The notes beneath the pieces are model-generated. The model saw nothing but the letters and a program-made list of their open reading frames with translations. It was not told the origin of the DNA and did not search any database. From Qipengyuania sediminis (GTDB lineage Bacteria > Pseudomonadota > Alphaproteobacteria > Sphingomonadales > Sphingomonadaceae), in assembly GCF_004358425.1 (NCBI RefSeq), contig NZ_CP037948.1, positions 1,488,001-1,552,000 of the forward strand: a DNA stretch of 64,000 bases, given 5' to 3'. How positions within the stretch are numbered: the stretch's first letter is position 1; each line of letters opens with the position of its first letter. Below are positions 8,086 to 17,143 of the stretch, in pieces. The position numbers and the translations under genes were made by a program.

Positions 8086-10166
8086 ATCCGCTCCGCTTGC
8101 GCCACCGCATCGCTCGCGCGCAGGGCGCTGAGCACGCGGGTGAGGTGGGCGAGGTCCTGCACCTCCAGCTCCAGCTCATAGGTGGTAAAGGGGTGGTCCT
8201 GCTGGATCTGCGCCAAGACCTTCACATTGGTCAGGTTCTGCGCGCAGATCCCCGCCATCTCGGCGAGCGTGCCGGGGCGGTCATACAGCGTCACGCGCAG
8301 GCGCCCGACCGCCCCCGCCGCGCGCGGACCCCAGGACAGGTCGATCCAGTCGCTATCGAGCCCGCTCGCAAGCTCGTGGCAATCGATCGCATGGACCTCG
8401 ATCCGCTCGCCCGAGCGGCGGGTGCCGACGATCCGGTCGCCGGGGATCGGGTGGCAGCAGGTGGCGAGCGTATAGCCGACCCCCGGGGTCAGCCCGCGGA
8501 TCGAGACCGAAGTCTGCCCCCAGCCCGGCGCATCCGGAATGCCCTCGGTGCAGCCGGGCACCAGCGCCTCCATCACCGCGCGGTCCTCGATCTGGTGGGC
8601 GCCGATCGCGTAGTAGAGGTCTTCCTCCTCCTCCAGGCCCAGCCGCTCGACCGCAAGGCCGATCGCCTTCTTGCCGATCCGCGCCGGCACCCGGGCGGAA
8701 ATGTCGGCGAAGAGCTTCTTGCCCATGTCGGCAACTTCGGCCCGCTCGCGCAGGCGGACCGCGCGGCGGATCGCGGCGCGCGCCTTGCCGGTGACGACGA
8801 AGCCCAGCCAGGCGAGCTGCGGCTCCGCCTCCGCGCCCTTGATGATCTCCACCACATCGCCATTGGCCAGCGGGGTTCTGAGCGGGACATGCCGCCCGTT
8901 GATCCGCGCGCCCACGGTCGCGGCGCCCAGCGCGGTATGGACCGCGAAGGCGAAATCGACCGGGGTCGCGCCCTTGGGGAGCTGAAACAGCGCGCCCTTG
9001 GGGGTGAAGGCGAAGATGCGATCCTGATAGATCGCCATGCGGGTGTGCTCGAGCAGCTCCTCCGCATCATGGCTGGCATCTACGATCTCGATCAGATCGC
9101 GCAGCCAGCCGACCTGGCCGTCGGGCCGCTCGCCCTGCTTGTAGGCCCAGTGCGCCGCGAGGCCGAATTCGTTGAGCCGATGCATCGCGCGGGTGCGTAT
9201 CTGCACCTCCACCCGCATCGAATTCTCGTACATCAGGCTGGTGTGCAAGCTGCGGTAGCCATTGGTCTTGGGCGTCGAGATATAGTCCTTGAACCGGCCC
9301 GGGAGGAACTGCCAGGTGGTGTGGAGCACGCCCAGCGCGCGGTAGCAGTCGGCCTCGTCCTCGGTCACGACGCGGAAGGCCATGATGTCGGTCACCTGCT
9401 CGAAGCTCACGTGCCGCTCGGCCATCTTGCGCCAGATCGAATAGGGGTGCTTCTCGCGGCCCGAGACCTCGACCTTCAGGCCCGCCTCGGCCAGCGCCTG
9501 CTTGATCTTCAGTGCGATCGCATCGACCTGACCGCCGTCTTGCGCGCGCAAGGCTTGAAGCCGGTCCATGATCAGGCGATAGGCTTCGGGCTCAAGCTGC
9601 TCGAAGGCGAGAAGCTGCATCTCGCGCATATATTCGTACATCCCCACCCGCTCGGCCAGGGGGGCGTAGATATCCATGGTCTCTCGCGCGATGCGCTGGC
9701 GCTTCTCCGGGTTCTTGATGAAGTGCAGCGTGCGCATGTTGTGCAGCCGATCGCCCAGCTTCACCAGCAGCACGCGGATGTCCTCGCTCATGGCGAGGAG
9801 GAACTTCCTCAAGTTCTCCGCCGCCCGCTCGTTCTCGGGCATCTGCTCGATCTTGCTGAGCTTGGTGACGCCATCCACCAGGCGGGCGACGTCGGGGCCG
9901 AAATTGGCCTCGATATCGTCGATGGTGGCGAGCGTGTCCTCAACCGTATCGTGGAGCAGCGCGGTGGCGATGGTTTCCTGGTCGAGCTTGAGGTCGGTCA
10001 TCAGCCCCGCGACTTCGACCGGGTGGCTGAAATAGGGGTCGCCCGAGGCGCGGGTCTGGGTGCCGTGCTTCTGGACGGTGTAGACATAGGCGCGGTTGAG
10101 CATCGCCTCATCGGCGTCGGGGTCGTACTCCTTGACCCTTTCGACAAGTTCGTACTGGCGCAGCAT
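8082..10166 (-). CDS. Bifunctional (p)ppGpp synthetase/hydrolase, RelA/SpoT family
   Basis: Stringent-response enzyme that makes and degrades (p)ppGpp, the sole long Rel protein in the window. The 694 residues hold an HD hydrolase domain with the intact motif ALLHDTVEDT (His72-Asp73). The synthetase domain follows, with RFKDYISTPKTNGYRSLHTS. After these come a TGS domain (IFAFTPKGALFQLPKGATPVDFAF) and a C-terminal ACT domain. Both catalytic halves look active. I chose the ATG at MLRQYELVERV, the usual start in this order; an upstream TTG (10202) would add 12 residues but lacks a ribosome site. Confidence 0.96.
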   Translation of the reverse strand: MLRQYELVERVKEYDPDADEAMLNRAYVYTVQKHGTQTRASGDPYFSHPVEVAGLMTDLKLDQETIATALLHDTVEDTLATIDDIEANFGPDVARLVDGVTKLSKIEQMPENERAAENLRKFLLAMSEDIRVLLVKLGDRLHNMRTLHFIKNPEKRQRIARETMDIYAPLAERVGMYEYMREMQLLAFEQLEPEAYRLIMDRLQALRAQDGGQVDAIALKIKQALAEAGLKVEVSGREKHPYSIWRKMAERHVSFEQVTDIMAFRVVTEDEADCYRALGVLHTTWQFLPGRFKDYISTPKTNGYRSLHTSLMYENSMRVEVQIRTRAMHRLNEFGLAAHWAYKQGERPDGQVGWLRDLIEIVDASHDAEELLEHTRMAIYQDRIFAFTPKGALFQLPKGATPVDFAFAVHTALGAATVGARINGRHVPLRTPLANGDVVEIIKGAEAEPQLAWLGFVVTGKARAAIRRAVRLRERAEVADMGKKLFADISARVPARIGKKAIGLAVERLGLEEEEDLYYAIGAHQIEDRAVMEALVPGCTEGIPDAPGWGQTSVSIRGLTPGVGYTLATCCHPIPGDRIVGTRRSGERIEVHAIDCHELASGLDSDWIDLSWGPRAAGAVGRLRVTLYDRPGTLAEMAGICAQNLTNVKVLAQIQQDHPFTTYELELEVQDLAHLTRVLSALRASDAVAQAERI

Positions 10167-10239
10167 CAGGGGCGATGTGCGGATTGGGGCGCGGTGGGGC
10201 AAGGGGATTCTCAGCGGTCCCCTTGCGGGCGAGTGCTCC

Positions 10240-12177
10240 TTATTTCACGAGACGATCCACCGCGGCCCGCGTGACCGGGTGGTAGGTGCCGCGGGTCTTG
10301 GCATAGATGCGGCGGGCGTGGCCCTGGCCCCAGGTGCCCTCCCCCATCAGGGTCTCGAACAAGGGGGCCACGAACTTGCGGCGGCCGACGCTGGCGAGGA
10401 AGCGCTCGGCGAGGGGCAGCACGGGCTCGTAGCGATTGGCGAGCGCCAGGTTGAGCCACAGGAACAGCTCCTCGTTGTTGCCGGTGCTGCTAAGGCCGAG
10501 GTTCTGATCGAGCACGCGCAGTTCCTCGCGGTCGAGGTCGCGCGGGATGGCCTTGAGGAACCGCTGCCGCTCGGCCGAGGTCCAGCGCGGCCAGGCCTGC
10601 GGCGTGGCGACACGCGCCGTGCGCGGCTCGCCGTAGTCGATCGCCTGGCTGATGCGCTCGGCATAAAGCTTCGCAGCCGCATCGACCTCCGCGAAAGCGG
10701 CCGGGTCGGGCCGGGCGACATTGGCCGGGAGCCCCGGCTTGTAGAGCCAATCCTCAAGCATCAGCCGCCGTTCGAGTTCGGCATCGCCGCGCACAAGATT
10801 GGCGCGAATGTCGGCGAGCAGCATGGCGCTGGTGGCGGGCTGGAAGGCATGGCGGTCAAACCAGCCGCGAAGCCAGGCATCGAAGCGCGGCCGGCCGACC
10901 ACGCTTTCGACGGTGCGCAGAAAGATGGCGCCCTTGTCGTAGACGATCCCGGTCAGCCCCGCATCGGGACCGGCGACCGTCTCCGAAAGGTTCAGCGCGG
11001 TCAGCGGATTGGTCATTCCCGCCTCCGCCAGCTCGGCCTCCATGTCGGCGAAGCTCAGCGCCGCTTCCTGGCGCGCCCGGCGGGTGCCGTAGAGCGCTTC
11101 GATGATGCGGTTCTCGAAGTAATTGGTCGTGCCCTCGTTCAGCCAGCTGTCGCGCCAGTTGGCATTGGTGACGAGATTGCCCGACCAGCTATGCGCGAGC
11201 TCATGGGCAACGAGGCCGTTGAGGCTCCTGTCCCCGGCGATGAAGGTGGGGGTGAGGAAGGTCATCACCGGGTTTTCCATTCCGCCATAGGGGAAGGCGG
11301 GGGGCAGCACGATCATGTCGTAGCGACCCCAGCGATAGGGGCCGTAGAGCGTCTCGGCCGCGGCGATCATCTTCTCGGTATCCGCGGTCTCACTGGCAGC
11401 GGCGTCGAGCACCGGGGGCTCCGCCCAGACCCCCGAGCGGGAGCCGAGCGCCTGGAACGCGATGTCGCCCGCGGCGATGGCGATAAGATAGGGCGCGACG
11501 GGCTTGTCCATCGCGAAGGTGAAGGCGCGCCGGGTGCCGAGGTCTTCGGGCTCGCCGATGCGAAGCCCGCTCATCACCACGGTCAGCGGCTTGGGCGCGG
11601 TCACCCGGGCACGCCAGGTCTGGCGGATGCCGGGGCTGTCCTGCGTGGGAATCCAGCTGCGATTGAGAATCGGCTGGCCCTGGCTGAAGAGGAAGGGGTG
11701 GCGCTTGCCCGCGGTCTGCTCCGGAGTCAGCCATTGCAGCGCTTCGGCCTCGGGTGCGGCGGTGTACTGGATCGTCACCTTTCGGCGAGCGGGTCCGGGG
11801 CCGATGGCGATGGTGAGCGGCGCATCGCTCTTGCCCGCGGGCCGCGCGGTCCGGAACGGCAGGTCGCGCCCCGCGGCATCGGTCACGCGGCTGATCGTCA
11901 TCCCGGCATTGTCAAGCACCAGCTCGCTTGCCCCCGGCGCGGCAATCACGTCGAGCGTGGCTGTGCCCCCCACTGCCCTGGCCGCGAAGTCGAGCGCGAG
12001 GTCGAGTTCGACATGCGCGACCCGCGCGATCTCCGGCCGCGCATAGCTGAATGTATCGCGCGCATCGGCGCCGGGCAGCACGGGCGCGACCATCAGGCCG
12101 CGGTCACGCTCACCCGGAACCGTGGCGCAAGCGCCAAGCGAGGCGGACAGAAGCAGGGCGAGAGCGAAGCGGCGCAT
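10240..12177 (-). CDS. M1 family aminopeptidase, exported lipoprotein
   Basis: Zinc aminopeptidase of the LTA4-hydrolase-like M1 branch, 645 residues. A lipobox (SASLGAC) places the lipidated Cys at residue 17. The exopeptidase motif GGMEN is at residues 298-302. The zinc motif is HELAH (325-329), with the third ligand Glu348 in NEGTTNYFE. The C-terminal 130 residues form the helical domain typical of LTA4 hydrolases (STGNNEELFLWLNLAL). It probably trims peptides in the periplasm. It stands between rel and hemF on the same strand, with short gaps of about 73 and 54 bp. Confidence 0.94.
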   Translation of the reverse strand: MRRFALALLLSASLGACATVPGERDRGLMVAPVLPGADARDTFSYARPEIARVAHVELDLALDFAARAVGGTATLDVIAAPGASELVLDNAGMTISRVTDAAGRDLPFRTARPAGKSDAPLTIAIGPGPARRKVTIQYTAAPEAEALQWLTPEQTAGKRHPFLFSQGQPILNRSWIPTQDSPGIRQTWRARVTAPKPLTVVMSGLRIGEPEDLGTRRAFTFAMDKPVAPYLIAIAAGDIAFQALGSRSGVWAEPPVLDAAASETADTEKMIAAAETLYGPYRWGRYDMIVLPPAFPYGGMENPVMTFLTPTFIAGDRSLNGLVAHELAHSWSGNLVTNANWRDSWLNEGTTNYFENRIIEALYGTRRARQEAALSFADMEAELAEAGMTNPLTALNLSETVAGPDAGLTGIVYDKGAIFLRTVESVVGRPRFDAWLRGWFDRHAFQPATSAMLLADIRANLVRGDAELERRLMLEDWLYKPGLPANVARPDPAAFAEVDAAAKLYAERISQAIDYGEPRTARVATPQAWPRWTSAERQRFLKAIPRDLDREELRVLDQNLGLSSTGNNEELFLWLNLALANRYEPVLPLAERFLASVGRRKFVAPLFETLMGEGTWGQGHARRIYAKTRGTYHPVTRAAVDRLVK

Positions 12178-12231
12178 ATCGGTCTCCGAAGCGGTCGCCC
12201 GTTCATTAGGTGAGCGCGGTCGCCGTGCCTA

Positions 12232-13092
12232 TCAATTCCACACCGCGTGCGGCGGCAGGCTCATCAAGATGGCATCGACATTGCCGCCGGTCTTGAGGCC
12301 GAACAGGGTGCCGCGGTCGTAGACGAGGTTGAACTCGGCATAGCGGCCGCGCCATTCGAGCTGGGTGCGCTTGTCCGCCTCAGTGAACTCCGCGCTCATC
12401 CGCCGCCTTACCAGCTTGGGGAAGACAGCCAGGAAAGCTTCGCCGACATCCCGGGTGAAGGCAAAGTGGCGGTCGAACGCGCCATCATCCGCGCATTCGA
12501 GATGGTCGTAAAAGATGCCCCCCACCCCGCGGTGCACTCCGCGATGGGGAATGAAGAAATAGTCCTCCGCCCACTTGGCGAAGCGTTCGTAATAGGTCGG
12601 GTTGTGCGCGGCGCAGGCGGCGCGGAAGGCGGCGTGGAATTCCGCCGTGTCCTCGTCATAGGGGATTGGCGGGTTGAGATCCGCCCCGCCGCCGAACCAC
12701 GCCTTGCCAGTGGTCAGGAACCGCGTGTTCATATGCACCGCGGGCACGTGGGGGTTGGCCATATGCGCGACGAGGCTGATGCCGGTGGCGGAGAACTCGG
12801 ACTGCCCGGCGCTCGCCCCGTTGATCGTGGCGGCGAATTCGGGGGCGAAGCGGCCCTTCACCGTGGAGACGTTGACTCCAACCTTCTCGAACACCCGGCC
12901 CTTCATCAGCCCGCGCGTGCCGCCGCCGGGATCGGGATTGCCCGCCTCTTCCCGCCGCCAGCCGTCATAGGCGAACACCGCGTCCGAACCCGCCTCCCGC
13001 TCGATCGCTTCGAACGCGGTGCAGATGCGGGTGCGCAGATCCTCGAACCAGGCGCGGGCCCGATCGGTATGCTCGGTCCAGTCCACCATCAC
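12232..13092 (-). CDS. hemF: Oxygen-dependent coproporphyrinogen III oxidase
   Basis: Heme-biosynthesis enzyme that oxidatively decarboxylates coproporphyrinogen III to protoporphyrinogen IX using oxygen. At 286 residues it is family length. Diagnostic stretches include GGGTRGLMKGRVFEKVGVN, TRFLTTGKAWFGGGADLNP, HRGVHRGVGGIFYDHL, and near the end EFNLVYDRGTLFGLKTGG. The C-terminus stops soon after LMSLPP, shorter than E. coli HemF by roughly a dozen residues. The first two codons are both ATG. Use of the oxygen-dependent enzyme fits an aerobe. Confidence 0.97.
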   Translation of the reverse strand: MMVDWTEHTDRARAWFEDLRTRICTAFEAIEREAGSDAVFAYDGWRREEAGNPDPGGGTRGLMKGRVFEKVGVNVSTVKGRFAPEFAATINGASAGQSEFSATGISLVAHMANPHVPAVHMNTRFLTTGKAWFGGGADLNPPIPYDEDTAEFHAAFRAACAAHNPTYYERFAKWAEDYFFIPHRGVHRGVGGIFYDHLECADDGAFDRHFAFTRDVGEAFLAVFPKLVRRRMSAEFTEADKRTQLEWRGRYAEFNLVYDRGTLFGLKTGGNVDAILMSLPPHAVWN

Positions 13093-13110
13093 ACTCCCAA
13101 ACCCGCGCGC

Positions 13111-13186
13111 GCTGAGCTCGTCGAAGCCCTGCCTTGCGGTTCTGCAGCCGCGCTAGAAGAAAAAGCGGTGCTTCGACAAGCTCGGC
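13111..13186. repeat. Dispersed sphingomonad-type inverted repeat
   Basis: GCTGAGCTCGTCGAAGC (13111-13127) and GCTTCGACAAGCTCGGC (13170-13186) are inverted copies matching at 15 of 17 positions, 42 bp apart. A related half-element, GCTTCGACAGGCTCAGC, occurs at 16973-16989. Short palindromes built on GAGCTTGTCGAAGC are widespread between genes in this order (established knowledge). The element fills most of the hemF-pdeM gap. Confidence 0.65.
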
Positions 13187-13232
13187 ACGAACGGGAGTTG
13201 CATTGGGCGGGCGGGGTTGTCATTGGCGCCCC

Positions 13233-13952
13233 ATGGTTCCCTTTTCGTTCGCGGGTGAGGAAATGGTGCTGACGCGCACCAATGCCGTGTTCTGGCCGCG
13301 TGAGCGCGCCCTGCTGGTGGCAGATCTGCACCTGGAGAAGGGCAGCTTCTTCGCGCGCCACGGCCAGCCCCTCCCCCCCTACGACAGCCGCGAAACGCTG
13401 GAGCGGGTGGCGCTGGCCTTGCGCGAGACCGGGGCGCGGCGGGTGATCACACTGGGCGACAATTTCCACGATCCCGCCGGGGGCGCGCGATTGGAGCCGC
13501 ATGCCTGCGGAATGCTCGCCGCGCTGACCCGGGCAGTCGATTGGGTGTGGATCACCGGCAACCACGATGTCGGCAAGGACGGGCGCGTTGCCGAAGCGGA
13601 ATGCGGCGGCACGCTGCTGGAGGAGCTCGAGCTCGCCGGCCTGATCCTGCGCCACCGTGCCGCCAAAGGGGAGACCCGGCCCGAGCTTTCGGGCCATTAC
13701 CATCCGCGCCTGCAGCTCAAGGTCCAGCAGCGCCGCATCGTGCGCCCCTGCGTGGTGGTGAGCGCGAACGAGAACGCGGACGGATCGCGCAGCGGGCGGA
13801 TGATTCTCCCCGCCTTCGGGGCCTTCACCGCCGGGATGAGCGCTTCCGATCCCGCGATCCTGTCGGCGCTGCAACCCGCCCGAGCAATCGATGCGCTGGT
13901 CCCCGCCGCCGGCCGTCTCGCCACATTCCCCCTCTGGCGCGCCGCCGCCTAA
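13233..13952 (+). CDS. pdeM: Ligase-associated DNA damage response endonuclease PdeM
   Basis: Calcineurin-like metallophosphoesterase of 239 residues. The metal-binding motifs follow in order: VADLHLEKG (residues about 29-37), TLGDNFHD, ITGNHDVG and SGHYHPR. The start MVPFSFAGEEMVL is typical of PdeM, which usually accompanies a ligase-associated helicase and an ATP-dependent ligase in a DNA-repair cluster. Here those partners are not adjacent; the gene stands alone between hemF and infC. The function is assigned by family resemblance, and a longer upstream start is rejected because it would run through the repeat. Confidence 0.85.
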   Translation: MVPFSFAGEEMVLTRTNAVFWPRERALLVADLHLEKGSFFARHGQPLPPYDSRETLERVALALRETGARRVITLGDNFHDPAGGARLEPHACGMLAALTRAVDWVWITGNHDVGKDGRVAEAECGGTLLEELELAGLILRHRAAKGETRPELSGHYHPRLQLKVQQRRIVRPCVVVSANENADGSRSGRMILPAFGAFTAGMSASDPAILSALQPARAIDALVPAAGRLATFPLWRAAA

Positions 13953-14069
13953 GCGCGGCAATCCGAGCACAGCCGCGACACAATCGGCCCCGCTCCTCTC
14001 CATAAGCTTTGCCAAGCGGCCCGCCCGCGCTTATCTGCGCGCGTCATTTAGGCAACAGGAGAAAGCCCC

Positions 14070-14612
14070 ATAGCCCGTCCACCCCGCCGTTCGATGCAGA
14101 TGCCCGTCAAATCGGGCCCCAAGTTCGACCAGCTCATTCAAGTGCCCAAGGTCCGCGTGATCGATCACGAAGGCGAGAACCTGGGCGTGATGTATACCCG
14201 CGAAGCGATCGAGCAGGCCAATGATCTCGGCCTCAACCTCGTCGAGATCAGCCCCAATGCCGATCCGCCGGTGTGCAAGTTCCTCGACGTCGGCAAGCAC
14301 CGCTACGAGGCCCAGAAGAAGGCCAATCAGGCGCGCAAGACTCAGAAGACGCAAGACATCAAAGAGATCAAGATGCGCCCCAACATCGACGATCACGATT
14401 ACGACGTGAAGATGCGGGCGATGAACAAGTTCCTGGGCGAAGGCGACAAGGTCAAGGTCACGCTGCGTTTCCGCGGGCGCGAGATGGCTCATCAGCAGCT
14501 TGGCGTCGACCTGTTGAAGCGCGTGCAGGAAGATGTGGCGGAAGTCGCCAAGGTGGAGGCTTTCCCCCGGCTCGAGGGCCGCCAGATGGTCATGGTGGTC
14601 GCGCCGAAGTAG
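14070..14612 (+). CDS. infC: Translation initiation factor IF-3, probable ATA start
   Basis: IF-3 binds the 30S subunit and proofreads the initiator tRNA and start codon. The N-domain motif [13 protein letters not shown], the linker rich in Lys/Gln, and the C-domain with [17 protein letters not shown] are all present. The first ATG (14094) lacks a ribosome site. Eight codons upstream in frame, an ATA (14070) follows AGGAG (14057-14061) by eight bases, and an in-frame stop at 14049 leaves no ATG, GTG or TTG between. IF-3 genes elsewhere use AUU or similar starts for autoregulation, so ATA is my preferred start (180 residues). The 172-residue form from 14094 is the conventional call. Confidence 0.93.
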   Translation: MARPPRRSMQMPVKSGPKFDQLIQVPKVRVIDHEGENLGVMYTREAIEQANDLGLNLVEISPNADPPVCKFLDVGKHRYEAQKKANQARKTQKTQDIKEIKMRPNIDDHDYDVKMRAMNKFLGEGDKVKVTLRFRGREMAHQQLGVDLLKRVQEDVAEVAKVEAFPRLEGRQMVMVVAPK

Positions 14613-14623
14613 GCGCGGCACCG

Positions 14624-15253
14624 CTATTCCACGCGGAAGTCGAGGATGGTGAAGCGAGCGGGGCCCGTCGCGTAAACGCCGTGTCCCCGCGCGCTGGGGC
14701 TGCCGAAGGTGAAACCCACCCGGGCGGTTTCCGCCAGCGCCTCGGCAAAGCCATCCGGGTTGGCGTGCGCGCCGGAGCCCGTCATCGCTACCCAGTCTTC
14801 GGTGAGCGCGATGCTGACCGTGTGAGTCCCCGGGCGCAACACCGCGAGGCGCGAAGCCGGCGCATACCAGCGCCAGTCGGGCTGGCGCTTGGTCCAGCCA
14901 TCGCCCGCCCGCTGGAAATAGAGCGAGAGAGTCGCGGTCTCGCCGGGAGATTCCTGAGGCACGAAGCGCGTGCCGGGGGCGGCATCGATCCGATAGGTCA
15001 GCACGATCCGCCGGGCCCCTTCGAGCGGCCGGGTTGCCGTGGTGACATAATGGACATGGCCATTGGCAGCAGCCGGCCCGGGGAAGGCGAAACTGGGTCC
15101 GGCGCGCGAAGGCTCGGGTACGAGCGGCATGTTCACCGAATAATTGCGTCCGCGGATGATCGGGCCGATCTCCCATGCGCCCGCGGGAGGCGCGGCGGGC
15201 GCGGGGGTGGCAAGGGCGGCCAAGGCGGCGGCGATGAGGGCGGGACGGCGCAT
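14624..15253 (-). CDS. Exported protein of unknown function
   Basis: A 209-residue protein with a clear Sec signal (MRRPALIAAALAALATPAPA). The mature part is rich in beta strands and reads like a carbohydrate-binding jelly roll: GHVHYVTTATRPLEGARRI, then a WRWYAP segment and a VGFTFGS stretch. I recognise no catalytic motif or named family. It is convergent with infC, with stop codons 12 bp apart, and its 5' end faces the DASS transporter gene. An ATG 15 bases upstream (15268) is less likely as the start. Confidence 0.75.
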   Translation of the reverse strand: MRRPALIAAALAALATPAPAAPPAGAWEIGPIIRGRNYSVNMPLVPEPSRAGPSFAFPGPAAANGHVHYVTTATRPLEGARRIVLTYRIDAAPGTRFVPQESPGETATLSLYFQRAGDGWTKRQPDWRWYAPASRLAVLRPGTHTVSIALTEDWVAMTGSGAHANPDGFAEALAETARVGFTFGSPSARGHGVYATGPARFTILDFRVE

Positions 15254-15380
15254 CGGGCCGTCATGCACTACACCGGCTAACGATCTGCTGACCGCGCGCT
15301 TAACCTTGCGGAAAGGCGCCCCGCGCCGGTTATGTGCGATCCTTCGCCGCTGTTATGCGGGCAGCAAGGGGAGACGGGGA

Positions 15381-16790
15381 ATGACGGCAAAGCGAATCGG
15401 GTTCGTGCTCGGCGTGCTCGCGCTTGCCGCCGGCTGCCTGTTGCCGGTCCCGGACGGGCTGACCAGGCCGGGGTTCGTCGTCGCCGGCCTCACCCTGCTG
15501 ATGGCGGCATGGTGGATGACCGAGGCGCTGCCGCTGACCGCTACCGCCTTCATGCCCTTTCTCGTCCTCCCCTTCGCAGGCGTTTCGAGCGCGAAGGAGA
15601 CTGCCGAGAGCTATTATTCGGAAATCCTGTTCCTTCTGCTCGGAGGCGCCTTCATCGCGCTGGCGATCGAGCGAACGGGGCTGCACCGGCGGCTCGCGGT
15701 CGGGGTGTTGCGGCTCGCCGGGCGGAATGCAGGACCATGGGGCCTGCTGCTCGCCTTCATGGCCAGCACCGGCCTCCTCTCCATGGTGATCTCCAACACC
15801 TCGACTGCGCTCATCATGATGCCGATGGCACTTGCGGTGCTCGAAGCGGGACGCGCCCCGTCGAACGGGCAGCACGGTCTTTCCGGCGCACTGCCGATGG
15901 GGATCGCCTTTGCCGCCAGCATCGGCGGATTAGGCACGATTGTCGGCTCGCCCACCAACGCGATCGCGGTCGGGCTGATCGACGAGGTGCTGGGATACCG
16001 CGTCGGCTTCGCCGAGTGGATGGCCTATGGCGTGCCGGTCGTCCTGGTGGGCATTCCTCTCGCCGCGCTCATTATCGGGCGGGTCCAGCAGGTGGGGGCG
16101 CAAGCCTTCGACGGCGGGGCAGCGCGCGCGGGTATCGCGACGCAGAAGGAATGGAGCGCGCCGGAGCGCCGGCTGGTGCCGGTGGTCACCGCCACATTTA
16201 CCCTGTGGCTGGCACAGGCCTGGCTCGCGCCGCTGCTGCCCGACGGGTCGCTCACCGACGGCACCATCGCCATCGCGGCGAGCCTGGCGCTGTTCCTGCT
16301 GCCGGACGGGACGGGCCGCCCGCTGCTGACCTGGGCGGAGGCCGACCGCGCGCCCTGGGGCGTCATCATGATGTTCGGCGGGGGCCTCGCGCTCGCCGCC
16401 GGGATGACCGCCTCGGGCCTCGCCGGCTGGATCGGAGACGCGCTGCTGCCGCTGCGCGACGCGCCGCTGATCGTGGTGACACTGGCTCTGGTTGCGCTCG
16501 TCATCCTGGTCACCGAGTTTGCCAGCAATGTCGCGACCGCGAGCGCGATCATGCCGGTCGTCGCCGGGCTGGCGGTTGCTCTGGGTGCCGATCCGCTGCT
16601 GCTCGCGATTCCCGCAGCGATGGCGGCGAGCTGGGGGTTCATGCTCCCCGCCGGGACCGGCCCCAACGCCATCGCCTGGGCGACGGGCCACATCCGCATG
16701 GCCGCCATGGTCCGCGCCGGCGCGCTGCTCGACATTGCTGGCATCGTGCTGATCGTCGGCGTGGTGTGGGGGGTGCGGGCGCTGGTGTGA
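15381..16790 (+). CDS. DASS/SLC13 family anion:sodium symporter
   Basis: Inner-membrane transporter of the divalent anion:Na+ symporter family, 469 residues with about 11-12 helices. Marks of the family are the two repeated substrate loops: SNTSTALIMMPMALAV with IGGLGTIVGSPTNAI in the first half, and TEFASNVATASAIMPVV with PAGTGPNAIAWA in the second half. These SNT-type motifs bind dicarboxylates or sulfate. The exact substrate is unknown. The ATG is preceded by GACGGGGA. It is divergent from the exported protein at 14624-15253. Confidence 0.92.
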   Translation: MTAKRIGFVLGVLALAAGCLLPVPDGLTRPGFVVAGLTLLMAAWWMTEALPLTATAFMPFLVLPFAGVSSAKETAESYYSEILFLLLGGAFIALAIERTGLHRRLAVGVLRLAGRNAGPWGLLLAFMASTGLLSMVISNTSTALIMMPMALAVLEAGRAPSNGQHGLSGALPMGIAFAASIGGLGTIVGSPTNAIAVGLIDEVLGYRVGFAEWMAYGVPVVLVGIPLAALIIGRVQQVGAQAFDGGAARAGIATQKEWSAPERRLVPVVTATFTLWLAQAWLAPLLPDGSLTDGTIAIAASLALFLLPDGTGRPLLTWAEADRAPWGVIMMFGGGLALAAGMTASGLAGWIGDALLPLRDAPLIVVTLALVALVILVTEFASNVATASAIMPVVAGLAVALGADPLLLAIPAAMAASWGFMLPAGTGPNAIAWATGHIRMAAMVRAGALLDIAGIVLIVGVVWGVRALV

Positions 16791-17143
16791 TGCCTGACGT
16801 CCCAGGCGAAGTCCCGGACCAACGATTGCAAGAACACCGTTTCATCATTGCGAGGAGCCACGGGCGAGGTGGCAATCCGGGGGGGGCACGACGACGCTCT
16901 GGATTGCCTCGCTTCGCTCGCAATGACGAATGTGGGGGGTGGATTTGCGATACCCACCAAGCTCAAACCAATGCTTCGACAGGCTCAGCTTAAGCGGGTG
17001 TTGTGCAGGACCTCATGCGGGGCTATCCGCGCCCCGGCCAGCGGCCCGGTGGAGAGGCGTTCCTGCGGAGGTTAGGGACGGGCGCCCCGGGAGCACACTC
17101 GGCCCCTGCCTTCCTGGGGGCGTCGATCACAGGATCTTCCGCC
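16791..17143. other. 353-bp intergenic region with repeats
   Basis: The region contains one REP-type inverted repeat (16845-16929) and one GCTTCGACAGGCTCAGC half-element (16973-16989). Between 17000 and 17143 lies a very GC-rich stretch with several possible short stems upstream of the PLP-enzyme gene. I compared that part with SAM-II, SAH and cobalamin riboswitch consensus elements and found no convincing match, so no riboswitch is called. I see no coding gene. Confidence 0.6.
16845..16929. repeat. REP-type inverted repeat (TCATTGCGAG family)
   Basis: The left arm runs TCATTGCGAG (16845-16854) to GGCAATCC (16871-16878). The right arm GGATTGCCTCGCTTCGCTCG continues into CAATGACGA (16901-16929) and is its inverted, slightly diverged copy. 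A second member lies at 32823-32910. The pattern (TTGCGAGCGAAGCGAAGCAATCC) is a common alphaproteobacterial intergenic palindrome. Placed after the DASS transporter stop, it may help stabilise or end that transcript. Confidence 0.7.

Noticed and set aside
8097..10274. Very long open frame antisense to the rel gene
   Set aside because: High GC content keeps antisense frames open. The translation is Arg/Ala/Gly/His-rich with no motif, while the minus strand encodes a complete Rel protein.
13111..16989. CRISPR or mobile-element origin for the GAGCTTGTCGAAGC and TTGCGAGCGAAGC repeats
   Set aside because: The copies are single or paired palindromes at scattered intergenic sites without regular spacing, cas genes, transposase or target-site duplications.
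17000..17143. Possible riboswitch upstream of the sulfur-amino-acid PLP enzyme
   Set aside because: The position is attractive, but the conserved cores of SAM-II, SAH and cobalamin riboswitches were not found; only GC-rich stems are visible.
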